Of a DNA stretch of 64,000 nt, positions 36,175 through 44,281 are shown in pieces. Position 1 is the stretch's first letter. The number at the start of each line of letters is the position of its first letter. This stretch comes from an uncultured Modestobacter sp. (lineage in GTDB: Bacteria > Actinomycetota > Actinomycetes > Mycobacteriales > Geodermatophilaceae): the NCBI RefSeq assembly GCF_947486615.1, contig NZ_CANKUD010000014.1, forward strand, positions 47,604 to 111,603. Reading direction: 5' to 3'. Below the pieces are notes generated by a model. It searched no databases, was not told the DNA's origin, and saw nothing but the letters and a program-made list of their open reading frames with translations. The position numbers were made by a program, and so were the translations under genes.

Positions 36175-37203
36175 TCAGCCGGTGAAGGCCTTCGTCTCCG
36201 CCAGCCGGGACGGCGGCACGGTCTTCAGCTCGGCGACCGCCTCGGCCAGCGGCACCAGCCCGATCTCGGTGCCGTGCAGCGCGACCATGTTGCCCACCTT
36301 CCCCTCGTGGGCGGCGATCGTGGCGTGCAGGCCGAAGCGGGTGGCCAGCACCCGGTCGAAGGACGTCGGCGTGCCGCCGCGCTGCACGTGGCCCAGCACC
36401 GTCGTCCGGACCTCCTTGCCGGTGCGCCGCTCCAGCTCCTCGCCCAGCTGCTGGGCGACGCCGGTGAACCGGCGGTGGCCGAACTCGTCGAGGCCGCCGT
36501 CGCGCAGCGGCATGGTGCCGGGCTTGGGGGTGGCGCCCTCGCTGATCACGCCGATCACGTGCCGGTGGCCGCGGTCGAACCGGGCGGTCACCAGCTCGCA
36601 GACCTCGTCGATGTCGAAGGGCTGCTCGGGGGTGATCGTCAGGTGCGCCCCCGACGCCAGGCCGGCGTTCAGCGCGATCCAGCCGGCGTGCCGCCCCATC
36701 ACCTCGACCAGCAGCACGCGCTGGTGCGACTCGGCGGTGGTGTGCAGCCGGTCGATCAGGTCGGTGGCGATGCTGACCGCGGTGTCGAACCCGAAGGTCA
36801 GGTCGGTGCCGTGGATGTCGTTGTCGATGGTCTTGGGCACGCCGACGACGGGGACCCCCTCGGAGGCCAGCCAGGCGGCGGCGGTGAGCGTGCCCTCGCC
36901 GCCGATCGGCACGAGCACGTCGACGCCGTGCGCGTCGAGCACCTCGCGCATCCGGCCCAGCCCGTCGCGGATCTTCTGCGGCGCCACCCGGGCCGAGCCC
37001 AGGATGGTGCCGCCGCGGGTGAGGAGGTTGTGGACGAGCGGCCGGTCCAGGACCATGGCGTCGTCCTCGAGCAGTCCGCGCCAGCCGTTGCGGAACCCGA
37101 CGACGGTGCTGCCGTACTCCTTCTCGGCGGTGCGGACGACGGACCTCAGGACGGCGTTCAGGCCGGGGCAGTCGCCACCGCCGGTCAGCACTCCGATGTG
37201 CAC
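36175..37203 (-). CDS. pfkA: 6-phosphofructokinase
   Basis: Phosphorylates fructose 6-phosphate in glycolysis; 342 residues. GGDCPGLNA (nucleotide loop), GGEGTLTAA, PKTIDND (catalytic Asp) and MGRHAGWIAL match the family. The residue at E. coli position 104 is Gly (ATP type) while position 124 is Lys (as in PPi enzymes); this mix is typical of actinobacterial ATP-PFKs, so ATP is likely but not certain. GTG 37203 follows GGAGGAG. Divergent from a GntR gene with a palindromic operator between them. Confidence 0.94.
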   Translation of the reverse strand: MHIGVLTGGGDCPGLNAVLRSVVRTAEKEYGSTVVGFRNGWRGLLEDDAMVLDRPLVHNLLTRGGTILGSARVAPQKIRDGLGRMREVLDAHGVDVLVPIGGEGTLTAAAWLASEGVPVVGVPKTIDNDIHGTDLTFGFDTAVSIATDLIDRLHTTAESHQRVLLVEVMGRHAGWIALNAGLASGAHLTITPEQPFDIDEVCELVTARFDRGHRHVIGVISEGATPKPGTMPLRDGGLDEFGHRRFTGVAQQLGEELERRTGKEVRTTVLGHVQRGGTPTSFDRVLATRFGLHATIAAHEGKVGNMVALHGTEIGLVPLAEAVAELKTVPPSRLAETKAFTG

Positions 37204-37250
37204 TGGCTCTCCTCCGGACGAGGGGGTCGGGCAGCTGAACCGTACGTCAT

Positions 37251-37264
37251 GACGTCTAGACGTC
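37251..37264. promoter_or_regulatory. Palindromic GntR/HutC-type operator
   Basis: Perfect palindrome GACGTCTAGACGTC containing GTCTAGAC, the centre of DasR-type sites (ACTGGTCTAGACCACT). It lies 25 bp before the regulator start and 48 bp before pfkA, so it could control both. Confidence 0.75.
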
Positions 37265-37274
37265 TCTTGGTGCA

Positions 37275-37280
37275 GTACCT
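37275..37280 (+). promoter_or_regulatory. Candidate -10 giving a leaderless gntR transcript
   Basis: TACCTT (TANNNT) ends 8 nt before the GTG at 37289, and no Shine-Dalgarno is present, so the mRNA may start at the start codon. The -35 region would overlap the palindromic operator, fitting autorepression. Confidence 0.45.
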
Positions 37281-37288
37281 TTCTGGGC

Positions 37289-38029
37289 GTGGCGAGTTCG
37301 GAGGCGGGGCCCAAGTACCTCGCCGTGCGCGAGGCGCTCCGCCGCCGGGCGTCCGCGCTGCCCGAGCACACCCTCCTCCCTCCCGAGCCGGTGTTGTGCG
37401 CCGAGTACGGCGTCAGCCGGATCACGCTGCGCCGCGCGGTGGACGGGCTGGTCGCCGACGGGCACCTCGTCCGTGAGCAGGGCCGCGGCACGTTCGTGAG
37501 CCGGCCGGGCATCCGGCACGAGTACCGGGAGAGCTTCGTCCACCGGATCGCCGGATTCCACTCGGTGATGACCGAGCAGGGCGCGCAGGTCGGCACCACC
37601 GTGCTGGGCCAGCGGGTCGTGCCGGCGGCCCCGGCGATCGCCACCGAGCTGTCGATCGGCACCGCCGAGGACGTGGTGGAGCTGGTCCGGCTGCGCAGCG
37701 TCGACGGGCTGCCCAACCACGTGGTGCGCAGCTTCCTGGCCGCCGGCCGTTACCCCAAGGCCGCGACCGAGGACTTCGGCCACGGGTCGCTGTACGAGTT
37801 CCTGCGCCGGGAGTACCAGGCCGACCTGGCGCACGCCCGGCTCGTGGTCGACGTCGGCACCGCGGCCAGCGACGAGGCCGACGTCCTCGACGTGATCGTG
37901 GGCTCGCCGCTGCTCGTCGTCCGCACCACCGTCCGGGACACCTCCGGCCACCCGCTGGTGCACTCCTTCTCCCGGCTGCGCCCCGACGTCAGCCAGGTCG
38001 AGTTCGAGGTCTCCGTCGGCGGTCGCTGA
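37289..38029 (+). CDS. GntR-family (HutC/UTRA) transcriptional regulator
   Basis: 246 residues. N-terminal winged helix (KYLAVREALRRRASALPEHTLLPPEPVLCAEYGVSRITLRRAVDGLV...GRGTFV) and C-terminal UTRA effector domain (about 85-240), the HutC subfamily pattern. These often sense phosphorylated sugars or amino-acid derivatives. Divergent placement from pfkA with a shared operator suggests control of a glycolytic step. Confidence 0.92.
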   Translation: MASSEAGPKYLAVREALRRRASALPEHTLLPPEPVLCAEYGVSRITLRRAVDGLVADGHLVREQGRGTFVSRPGIRHEYRESFVHRIAGFHSVMTEQGAQVGTTVLGQRVVPAAPAIATELSIGTAEDVVELVRLRSVDGLPNHVVRSFLAAGRYPKAATEDFGHGSLYEFLRREYQADLAHARLVVDVGTAASDEADVLDVIVGSPLLVVRTTVRDTSGHPLVHSFSRLRPDVSQVEFEVSVGGR

Positions 38030-38075
38030 CCGTCCGGCGCGGGTGCCTGCCGCGCCAGAGGGTAGGGAGGCACCC

Positions 38076-38405
38076 ATGACCGTCAGCTTCTTCGCGCTCT
38101 ACCGCACCCCCGACGACCCGGCCGCCTTCGAGGAGAGCTACTTCGGCACCCACGTGCCCCTGGTGGAGAAGACCCCCGGGCTGGTGGAGAACCGGGTGCA
38201 CCGGGTGCACCGGCAGGTCGTCGGCGAGCCCGCCTACCACCTGCTGGCCGAGCTGGTCTTCGAGTCGCACGAGGCGATGCGGGCCGCCTTCGACTCACCG
38301 GAGTGGGCCGCCAGCGGCAAGGACCTGCAGGAGTGGGGCGGCATGGACCTGGTGACCATGTTCACCGCCGAGCCGCACGACCCGGGGCCCGCGACCCCGG
38401 CCTGA
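38076..38405 (+). CDS. EthD-family protein
   Basis: 109 residues with the ferredoxin-like dimeric barrel of EthD: MTVSFFALYRTPDDPAAFEESYFGTHVPLVEKTPGL, AELVFESHEAMRAAFDSPEW. Members assist monooxygenase systems or are of unknown role. ATG follows GGGAGG. 46 bp downstream of the GntR gene, so possibly co-transcribed. Confidence 0.88.
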   Translation: MTVSFFALYRTPDDPAAFEESYFGTHVPLVEKTPGLVENRVHRVHRQVVGEPAYHLLAELVFESHEAMRAAFDSPEWAASGKDLQEWGGMDLVTMFTAEPHDPGPATPA

Positions 38406-38410
38406 CCCGG

Positions 38411-39514
38411 TCAGGCGGAGTTGCGCAGCTGCGTCAGCCGCAGCCGCTGCTGGCGCAGCAGCACCCGGTCCAGCGCGTGCCCGACGTGCCGGCCCAGGTC
38501 ACCGGCGACGGCCAGCAGGGCCGGGTCGAGCTCCCGGCGCTGGGCCCAGGCCACCAGCAGACCCGCCTCCGACGTGTGCTGCCCGAGCAGCAGCGGCACC
38601 GCCAGCGCCGTCTCGGTGCGCGCCGGCAGCCCCGCTCCGGGAGAGGCCCCCTCCTCGGGCGTGCCGACCGGCACGAGCCGCCGCTCGCGCATCGCGACGG
38701 TGAGCGGGTGCGGGTCGGTGAGCCGGTGGACGGCGACCTGCTCCGGTGACGGCAGGCCGCCCGGGGTGACCGCCCAGACCCGCACGTCCGCGCGGTTGCC
38801 CTCGGCGATCCCCAGCAGCGCCGCGGTGGCACCCAGCGGGGAGCGGAGGTCGCGGTCGACGCAGCGCAGCAGCTCGGCCAGGGTGTCCACGGTCAGCAGC
38901 GCCTCACCGAGGCGGGCCACCAGCCGGGTGCGGTCGGCCTCCGCCTCCGCCTCGACGAAGGCGTGGCGGGCGGCTGCGGCGGCCACCCGCGCGGCGGCGG
39001 CGTCCCGGACGGCGGTGGCCCGGGCCTCGCTCTCGGCCAGCTCGACCGCCCGCACCTGCAGCTGCCGGGACCCCTCCTCGGCCAGCCCGCGCAGCACCGC
39101 CAGGTCCGGCCCGGTCCAGTCACGAGGAGCGGTGTCCACGGCGCACAGCACCCCGGTCGGCCGCCCGAGCACGTCCCACATCGGCATCCCGGCGTAGGCG
39201 ACGACCCCCAGCTCCCGGACCGCCGCGCCGTCGCCGAGCTCGGGGTCCACCCGGGCGTCCCGGAGCACCAGCGGGCTCCCGGTCGCCGCGACCCGCTGGC
39301 TCATCGAGTTGCTCAACGGCATCGACCGCCGGCTGGCCCACGGTTCGGGCACCCCGTGCGCGCCCGGGAACACCTGGCCGCCCTTGGAGACGAGCACGAC
39401 CAGCGCGCGGGGCACCCGCAGCCGCTCGGCGACCGTGCGGGCCAGCCGGTCGAAGCCCTCGTCGGCGCGCGCCGGCAGGGCGGCCCAGGTGGGCAGCTCG
39501 TAGGTGGTGGTCAC
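38411..39514 (-). CDS. Dual GAF-domain sensor protein
   Basis: 367 residues: first GAF domain (20-150, VPRALVVLVSKGGQVFPGAHG...AYAGMPMWDVLGRPTGVLCAVD), an Ala/Glu-rich coiled coil (150-205) and a second GAF-like domain (205-350). No output domain, so it may work by contact with a partner. It is divergent from the EAL-DICT-LOV gene with 70 bp between, suggesting joint regulation. GTG start. Confidence 0.85.
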   Translation of the reverse strand: MTTTYELPTWAALPARADEGFDRLARTVAERLRVPRALVVLVSKGGQVFPGAHGVPEPWASRRSMPLSNSMSQRVAATGSPLVLRDARVDPELGDGAAVRELGVVAYAGMPMWDVLGRPTGVLCAVDTAPRDWTGPDLAVLRGLAEEGSRQLQVRAVELAESEARATAVRDAAAARVAAAAARHAFVEAEAEADRTRLVARLGEALLTVDTLAELLRCVDRDLRSPLGATAALLGIAEGNRADVRVWAVTPGGLPSPEQVAVHRLTDPHPLTVAMRERRLVPVGTPEEGASPGAGLPARTETALAVPLLLGQHTSEAGLLVAWAQRRELDPALLAVAGDLGRHVGHALDRVLLRQQRLRLTQLRNSA

Positions 39515-39584
39515 CGTCGCCCCCTGTCCCGCGGTCGGTGTGGCCGGCGGGCCGCCGGTCAGCTCACCCGTTGGGAGCAGGTCG

Positions 39585-41468
39585 ATGCTGTCAGACTCGA
39601 GGGGGCGCTGTCCGGCTCCGATGGGGGACGACGTGGAGCAGTTCCAGCCAGCACCGCCGGCCGACGTCCGTGCGGTGATCGCCGACCGTGCCGTCGCCAG
39701 CCTGTTCCAGCCGATCGTCGAGCTGGACAGCGGCCGGGTGGTCGCCTACGAGGCGCTGGCCCGCGGCCCGGAGGGGCCGCTGCGTGCGCCCGACGCGCTG
39801 TTCGCCGCCGCGCGCGCCGAGGGCTGCCTGACCGAGCTGGACCAGGCCTGCCGGGCCGCCGCGCTGCGCGGCGCCGTCCGTGCGGGGCTGCTGGCCCCGC
39901 TCACCGTCTTCGTCAACGTCGAGCCCGACGCCCTCGACGAGGCGCCGCTGGAGGCGCTGTTCGACCGGGCCGGCCGCGTCCCCGGCGACCTGCGGGTGGT
40001 CCTGGAGATCACCGAGCGCGCGCTGGCGGCCCGGCCGGCCGAGCTGCTGCGCACCGTGGCCCGGGTGCGGGAGCTCGGCTGGGCGATCGCCCTGGACGAC
40101 GTGGGCGCGGAGTCGCTGTCGCTGGCCTTCATGCCGCTGCTGCGCCCCGACGTGGTGAAGCTGGACCTGCGGCTGGTGCAGCAGCGCCCCGGCCCGGCGG
40201 TCGCCGAGATCATGAACGCGGTCAACGCCTACGCCGAGTCGACCGGCGCGCTCCTGCTCGCCGAGGGCATCGAGGACGGCCACCACCTGACGATGGCCCG
40301 CGCCCTGGGCGCTACCCTCGGTCAGGGCTGGCTGTTCGGCCGGCCCGCCCCGGGCGCCGTCCCCGGGCACCCGGTCGCGGCGCTGCGGCTGCCGGCCGCG
40401 CCGCCCGCCGGCCCGCCGGGGGAGCTGGTCTCGCCGTTCGCCTGCCTGCCGGCCGAGGTGCCGGTGCGCGAGGCGCCCAAGGCGCTGCTGATCGAGCTCA
40501 GCAAGCAGCTGGAGCGGCAGGCGATGCGGCTGGGGGAGACCTGCGTGGTGGCCGCCGCCTTCCAGGAGGCCCGGCACGTCACCCCGGCCACCCGGCTGCG
40601 CTACCGCGACCTGGTGGAACGGGTCGGCTTCGTCGCCGCGATCGGTGAGGACCTCACCGCCGAGCCGCTGCCCGGGCTACGCGGCGCCACGCTCTCCGCC
40701 GGCGACCCGGTGCGCGGCGAGTGGGACATCGTCGTGCTCAGCCCGCACTTCAGCGCCGCGCTGCTCGCCCGCGACCTGGGGGACGACGGCCCGGACATGG
40801 ACCGCCGGTTCGCCTACGCGCTGACCTACCGGCGGGACACCGTCGTCCGGGCCGCCCAGGCGCTGCTGTCCCGGGTGGCCCCTCGCACCGAGGACCCGGC
40901 CCCGGCCGCGCCGGCCGCCGGGTCCACGGCGACCGGCGCCGCCGCGCGGCTGCTCTCCGGCGGTGCGACCGGGGACCCGGGTGAGGCGCTGCTGCAGCGG
41001 GCGCTGGCCGCGGTCGGCACCGGGGTGACCGTGGTGGACCTGCGGCTGCCCGACCAGCCGCTGGTCTACGTCAACCCGGCCTTCGAGCAGCTGGCCGGGT
41101 ACCCGGCCGCCGAGGTGCTGGGTCGCAACTGCCGCTTCCTGCAGTCGCCCGACACCGATCCCGCCGCGGTCGCCCGGATCCGGGCGGCGATCGCCGACGG
41201 CGCGGAGGTCCGTGAGGTGCTGCTCAACGTCCGAGCCGACGGCAGCACCTGGTGGAACGAGTGCCACCTGACCCCGGTGGCCGACGCGACCGGCACCGTC
41301 GTCCAGTACATCGGGATCCAGGCCGACGTGACCGACCGGGTCACCGTCGAGCGGGCGCTGGTGACCGAGCAGGACCGCTGTCGCAGCTACGCGGCCCGGC
41401 TGGCCGAGCTCGACACCGGCCCGGGGGCTCAGACCTCGACGGACTCGCCCGGGGCCAGGCGCGCGTAG
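39585..41468 (+). CDS. EAL-DICT-LOV protein, candidate blue-light-regulated c-di-GMP phosphodiesterase
   Basis: 627 residues. EAL domain 30-265 with all usual catalytic positions: E56 (YEALA), N111, E141 (LEITE), D171-D172, K192, E227 (AEGIE), Q247 (GQGW). A DICT sensory domain spans about 280-430. A LOV photosensor (470-590) has the photo-adduct cysteine C516 in GRNCRFLQ and ends in IGIQADVTDR. EAL hydrolyses c-di-GMP; LOV binds flavin and senses blue light. ATG 39585 follows GGGAG by 7 nt. The 3' end overlaps the convergent MBL gene by 40 bp. Confidence 0.93.
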   Translation: MLSDSRGRCPAPMGDDVEQFQPAPPADVRAVIADRAVASLFQPIVELDSGRVVAYEALARGPEGPLRAPDALFAAARAEGCLTELDQACRAAALRGAVRAGLLAPLTVFVNVEPDALDEAPLEALFDRAGRVPGDLRVVLEITERALAARPAELLRTVARVRELGWAIALDDVGAESLSLAFMPLLRPDVVKLDLRLVQQRPGPAVAEIMNAVNAYAESTGALLLAEGIEDGHHLTMARALGATLGQGWLFGRPAPGAVPGHPVAALRLPAAPPAGPPGELVSPFACLPAEVPVREAPKALLIELSKQLERQAMRLGETCVVAAAFQEARHVTPATRLRYRDLVERVGFVAAIGEDLTAEPLPGLRGATLSAGDPVRGEWDIVVLSPHFSAALLARDLGDDGPDMDRRFAYALTYRRDTVVRAAQALLSRVAPRTEDPAPAAPAAGSTATGAAARLLSGGATGDPGEALLQRALAAVGTGVTVVDLRLPDQPLVYVNPAFEQLAGYPAAEVLGRNCRFLQSPDTDPAAVARIRAAIADGAEVREVLLNVRADGSTWWNECHLTPVADATGTVVQYIGIQADVTDRVTVERALVTEQDRCRSYAARLAELDTGPGAQTSTDSPGARRA

Positions 41469-42067
41469 GTGGTCGGCTGACCCGGGCCGCGCTCCCCGAG
41501 CAGGCCGGCGAGCAGGCCCAGCCCGGTGTCGTTGAGCAGCCCGTCGTGCACGGCGAGGGCCCGCTCGGCCCGGACCTCGCGCAGGTAGTCGATCAGCTCG
41601 GCGGTCTTGGACCAGGGCGCGTGCGCCGGCAGGAGCAGGGTCGGGACGTCGACCTCGGGCACGGTCAGCGCGTCACCGGGGTGGAACACCCGACCCTCGA
41701 CGAGGAAGCCGACGTTGCGCACCCGCGGGATCTCCTGGTGGATCACCGCGTGCCACTCGCCGTGCACGGTGACGTCGAAGCCGGCCGCGGTGAAGGCGTC
41801 ACCCGGGCCGACCACGTGCACCCGGCTGCCCAGGCCGGCCAGCTGGGCGGCGACCGAGGAGTTGGTCCACAGCTGGAGCGCCGGGTCGGCGTCCAGCGCG
41901 GCGCGCACCCGGTCGGCGACGAAGTGGTCGGCGTGCTCGTGGGTGACCAGCAGGGCCGAGGCGCCGGCCCAGGCGTCGTCCGCGGTGAACGCGCCGGGGT
42001 CGACGACCAGCCGGCGGTCGCCGTCGGACAGGACGACGCAGGCGTGTCCGTGCTTGGTGAGCTGCAC
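41429..42067 (-). CDS. MBL-fold metallohydrolase
   Basis: 212 residues, UlaG-like. Metal motif THEHADHF (HxHxDH), further ligands in PGDA and LPAHAPW. GTG 42067 with GAGGAG 8 nt upstream. Convergent overlap of 40 bp with the EAL-DICT-LOV gene, so the two mRNAs are complementary at their ends. Substrate unknown. Confidence 0.9.
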   Translation of the reverse strand: MQLTKHGHACVVLSDGDRRLVVDPGAFTADDAWAGASALLVTHEHADHFVADRVRAALDADPALQLWTNSSVAAQLAGLGSRVHVVGPGDAFTAAGFDVTVHGEWHAVIHQEIPRVRNVGFLVEGRVFHPGDALTVPEVDVPTLLLPAHAPWSKTAELIDYLREVRAERALAVHDGLLNDTGLGLLAGLLGERGPGQPTTYARLAPGESVEV

Positions 42068-42197
42068 CAGGGGTCTCCTCGGAGGTGGTGGGACGTCCAC
42101 GCTGCCACGCAGCGGACGAAACGCGCCCGCTGGGGTCGGTCACCCGATGGGGTGAGCTGGGCTGTGCCGACCGGGCGGCGCTGCCGACGACTCCAGG

Positions 42198-42416
42198 GTG
42201 ACCACGCAGACGCTCACGTTCGCCGCCGCCCGCAGCCGTGCGCACGGGCCGACCGCCGCGCTCTGGCACGCCGTCGAGGTGCACCGGGCGCCGGCGGACC
42301 TGGACGGGGCCTGCGAGCTCACCGTCTGCGGCACCCTCGCCCGGGTCACCACCGACCAGCACTGGCCGGTGCGCGCGCTGGACGCCTGCCCGGTCTGCGC
42401 CGTCCAGGCGCGCTGA
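42198..42416 (+). CDS. Small cysteine-containing hypothetical protein
   Basis: 72 residues, MTTQTLTFAAARSR then ALWHAVEVHRAP and three or four cysteines (ACELTVCG, DACPVCA), which may bind a metal. Similar small proteins occur in other high-GC actinobacteria. GTG start; no strong Shine-Dalgarno. Coding status is likely but not certain. Confidence 0.6.
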   Translation: MTTQTLTFAAARSRAHGPTAALWHAVEVHRAPADLDGACELTVCGTLARVTTDQHWPVRALDACPVCAVQAR

Positions 42417-42447
42417 CGGCTCCCCGCCCAGGCAGGAACCGCGTGGC

Positions 42448-42461
42448 GTTCCACGTGGAAC
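42448..42461. other. parS-type ParB site, copy 3
   Basis: Exact GTTCCACGTGGAAC in the 51-bp gap between the convergent ends of the small protein and the enoyl-CoA hydratase gene. Confidence 0.85.
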
Positions 42462-42467
42462 GGTGGC

Positions 42468-43292
42468 TCAGCGGCCGGTGAACACCGGCGCCCGCTTGGC
42501 CAGGAAGGCCTCGACCGCCTCCCGGTGGTCGGCGGTCGCCCCGAGGCCGGTCTGCAGGCTGGCCTCCAGGGCCAGCGTCTCCTCCAGCGAGTCGGTGGCC
42601 GCCGTCGCCAGCACCCGCTTGATCGCCCGGAACGCGGCGGTCGGCCCGGCGGCGAGCCGGACGGCGAGGGCCGTCGCCTCGGCGAGCACCTCCTCCGCCG
42701 GCACGACGCGGTGCACCAGACCCCACTGCTCGGCGGTCTCGGCCGGGAACGGATCGGGCAGCAGCAGCAGCGCAGCGGCCCGGGACCCGCCGACGCAGTG
42801 CACCAGCCGGGACGCCAGGGCCGAGTCACTGGACAGCCCGACCCCAGCGAAGGCGGTGGTGAACTTCGCCCCCGCGGCCGCGACCCGCAGGTCGGCGGCG
42901 AGCGCGATCCCCATGCCGGCCCCGGCGCAGGCGCCGTTGACGCCGACGACCAGCGGCACCGGCAGTGCGGCCAGGGCCAGCAGCAGCGGGTTGTACTCGG
43001 CCTCCACCACCGAGAGTGCCCCCTCGGCCCGGCCGCCCGGTGCACGCAGCTCCTCGACGTGCTCGGCCAGGTCCTGGCCCACGCAGAAGGCCCGGCCGGT
43101 GCCGGTGAGCAGCACGGCGCGCACCGACTCGTCGGCGGAGACCTCGCGGACCAGCGCCAGCAGCTCGGTGCGCAGCCGGTGGGACAGCGCCGGGCGCTGC
43201 AGGGTCAGGGTGGCCACGCCGTCGGCGTCGGTCCGGGTGACGGTCGGCTGCTGGTCGGGGTCGGGCTGGGGCACCTGGTCGGGCTGGGACAT
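42468..43292 (-). CDS. Enoyl-CoA hydratase/isomerase
   Basis: 274 residues; hydrates trans-2-enoyl-CoA in beta-oxidation or phenylacetate-like degradation. Crotonase motifs FCVGQDLAEH, VNGACAGAGMGIALAADLRVA and GLSSDSALASRLV are present. ATG 43292 follows GAGAGG. It lies 10 bp after the 3-hydroxyacyl-CoA dehydrogenase stop, forming a two-gene operon of consecutive pathway steps. Confidence 0.92.
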   Translation of the reverse strand: MSQPDQVPQPDPDQQPTVTRTDADGVATLTLQRPALSHRLRTELLALVREVSADESVRAVLLTGTGRAFCVGQDLAEHVEELRAPGGRAEGALSVVEAEYNPLLLALAALPVPLVVGVNGACAGAGMGIALAADLRVAAAGAKFTTAFAGVGLSSDSALASRLVHCVGGSRAAALLLLPDPFPAETAEQWGLVHRVVPAEEVLAEATALAVRLAAGPTAAFRAIKRVLATAATDSLEETLALEASLQTGLGATADHREAVEAFLAKRAPVFTGR

Positions 43293-43302
43293 CGTCGTCC
43301 TC

Positions 43303-44163
43303 TCAGTCTGCGTCGTAGGCGTGGAAGCCGCGGCCGGTCTTGCGGCCCAGCTCACCGGCGGCCACCTTGTCACGCAGCAGCTGTGGCGGCGTGAACCGCT
43401 CGCCCAGCGTGCTCGCCAGGTACTCGGCGATCGCCAGCCGCACGTCCAGCCCGACCAGGTCGGTCGAGCGCAGCGGCCCCATCGGGTGCCGGTAGCCCAG
43501 CTCCATCGCCGCGTCGATCGCCTCGGCGTCCGCGACGCCCTCCTCGAGCATCCGGATCGCCTCCAGACCCAGCAGCACGCCCAGCCGGGAGGAGGCGAAC
43601 CCCGGGGAGTCCCGCACCACGACGTCGGTCTTGCCCAGCGCCCGCACCCAGCCGCGGGTCGCCTCGACGACGTCCTCGCCGGTCTCCGCGGCGACGACCA
43701 CCTCGACCAGCTTGGAGGCCGGCACCGGGTTGAAGAAGTGCATGCCCAGGAAGCGGGCCGGTCGCTGCAGTGCGGCGGCCAGCTCGGTCACCGACAGCGA
43801 GGAGGTGTTCGTGGCCAGCACCGCGTCCGGTCCCAGTACCGCCTCCGCGGCGGTGAGCACGGCGACCTTGAGGTCGGCCCGCTCCGGCACCGCCTCCACC
43901 ACCAGGCCGGTGCCGGCGGACAGCTGCGCCGGGGCGTCCACCAGCGAGAGCCGGGCCAGCACGTCAGCCACGTCGCCGGTCAACTTGCCGCGGCGGGCCG
44001 CCTCCTCGAGGCCGGCGGACACCCGGCCGTGGGCCGCCTCGGCGGCCTCGTCGCCGGCCTCCACCACCTCGACCCGGGCACCGGCGGTGAGGAATGCCTG
44101 GGCGATGCCGGCGCCCATCCGGCCGCCACCGATCACGCCCACCCGGTCAGGGACGTCGCTCAT
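43303..44163 (-). CDS. 3-hydroxyacyl-CoA dehydrogenase
   Basis: 286 residues; NAD-dependent oxidation of 3-hydroxyacyl-CoA. Rossmann motif VGVIGGGRMGAGIAQ, catalytic region ATNTSSLSVTEL, GMHFFNPVP and DSPGFASSR, C-terminal GLDVRLAIAEY and GRKTGRGFHAY. ATG 44163 after GAGGAG. First gene of a pair with the enoyl-CoA hydratase. Confidence 0.93.
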   Translation of the reverse strand: MSDVPDRVGVIGGGRMGAGIAQAFLTAGARVEVVEAGDEAAEAAHGRVSAGLEEAARRGKLTGDVADVLARLSLVDAPAQLSAGTGLVVEAVPERADLKVAVLTAAEAVLGPDAVLATNTSSLSVTELAAALQRPARFLGMHFFNPVPASKLVEVVVAAETGEDVVEATRGWVRALGKTDVVVRDSPGFASSRLGVLLGLEAIRMLEEGVADAEAIDAAMELGYRHPMGPLRSTDLVGLDVRLAIAEYLASTLGERFTPPQLLRDKVAAGELGRKTGRGFHAYDAD

Positions 44164-44281
44164 CGGACTCGTCTCCTCGCCTCGGCCCGCGCGTCGCCGA
44201 GCTCCGTTGCCGGCGAGGAGGACGCGGACCCGCCCGCCCATCATGCCGACGCCCGCGCCGGCGGCCACCCGGGAGTGCTGG

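Noticed and set aside
37717..37735. Another CACGTG-centred near-palindrome (ACCACGTGGTGC)
   Set aside because: Lacks the GTTC/GAAC arms of the four exact sites and is in the gntR coding region.
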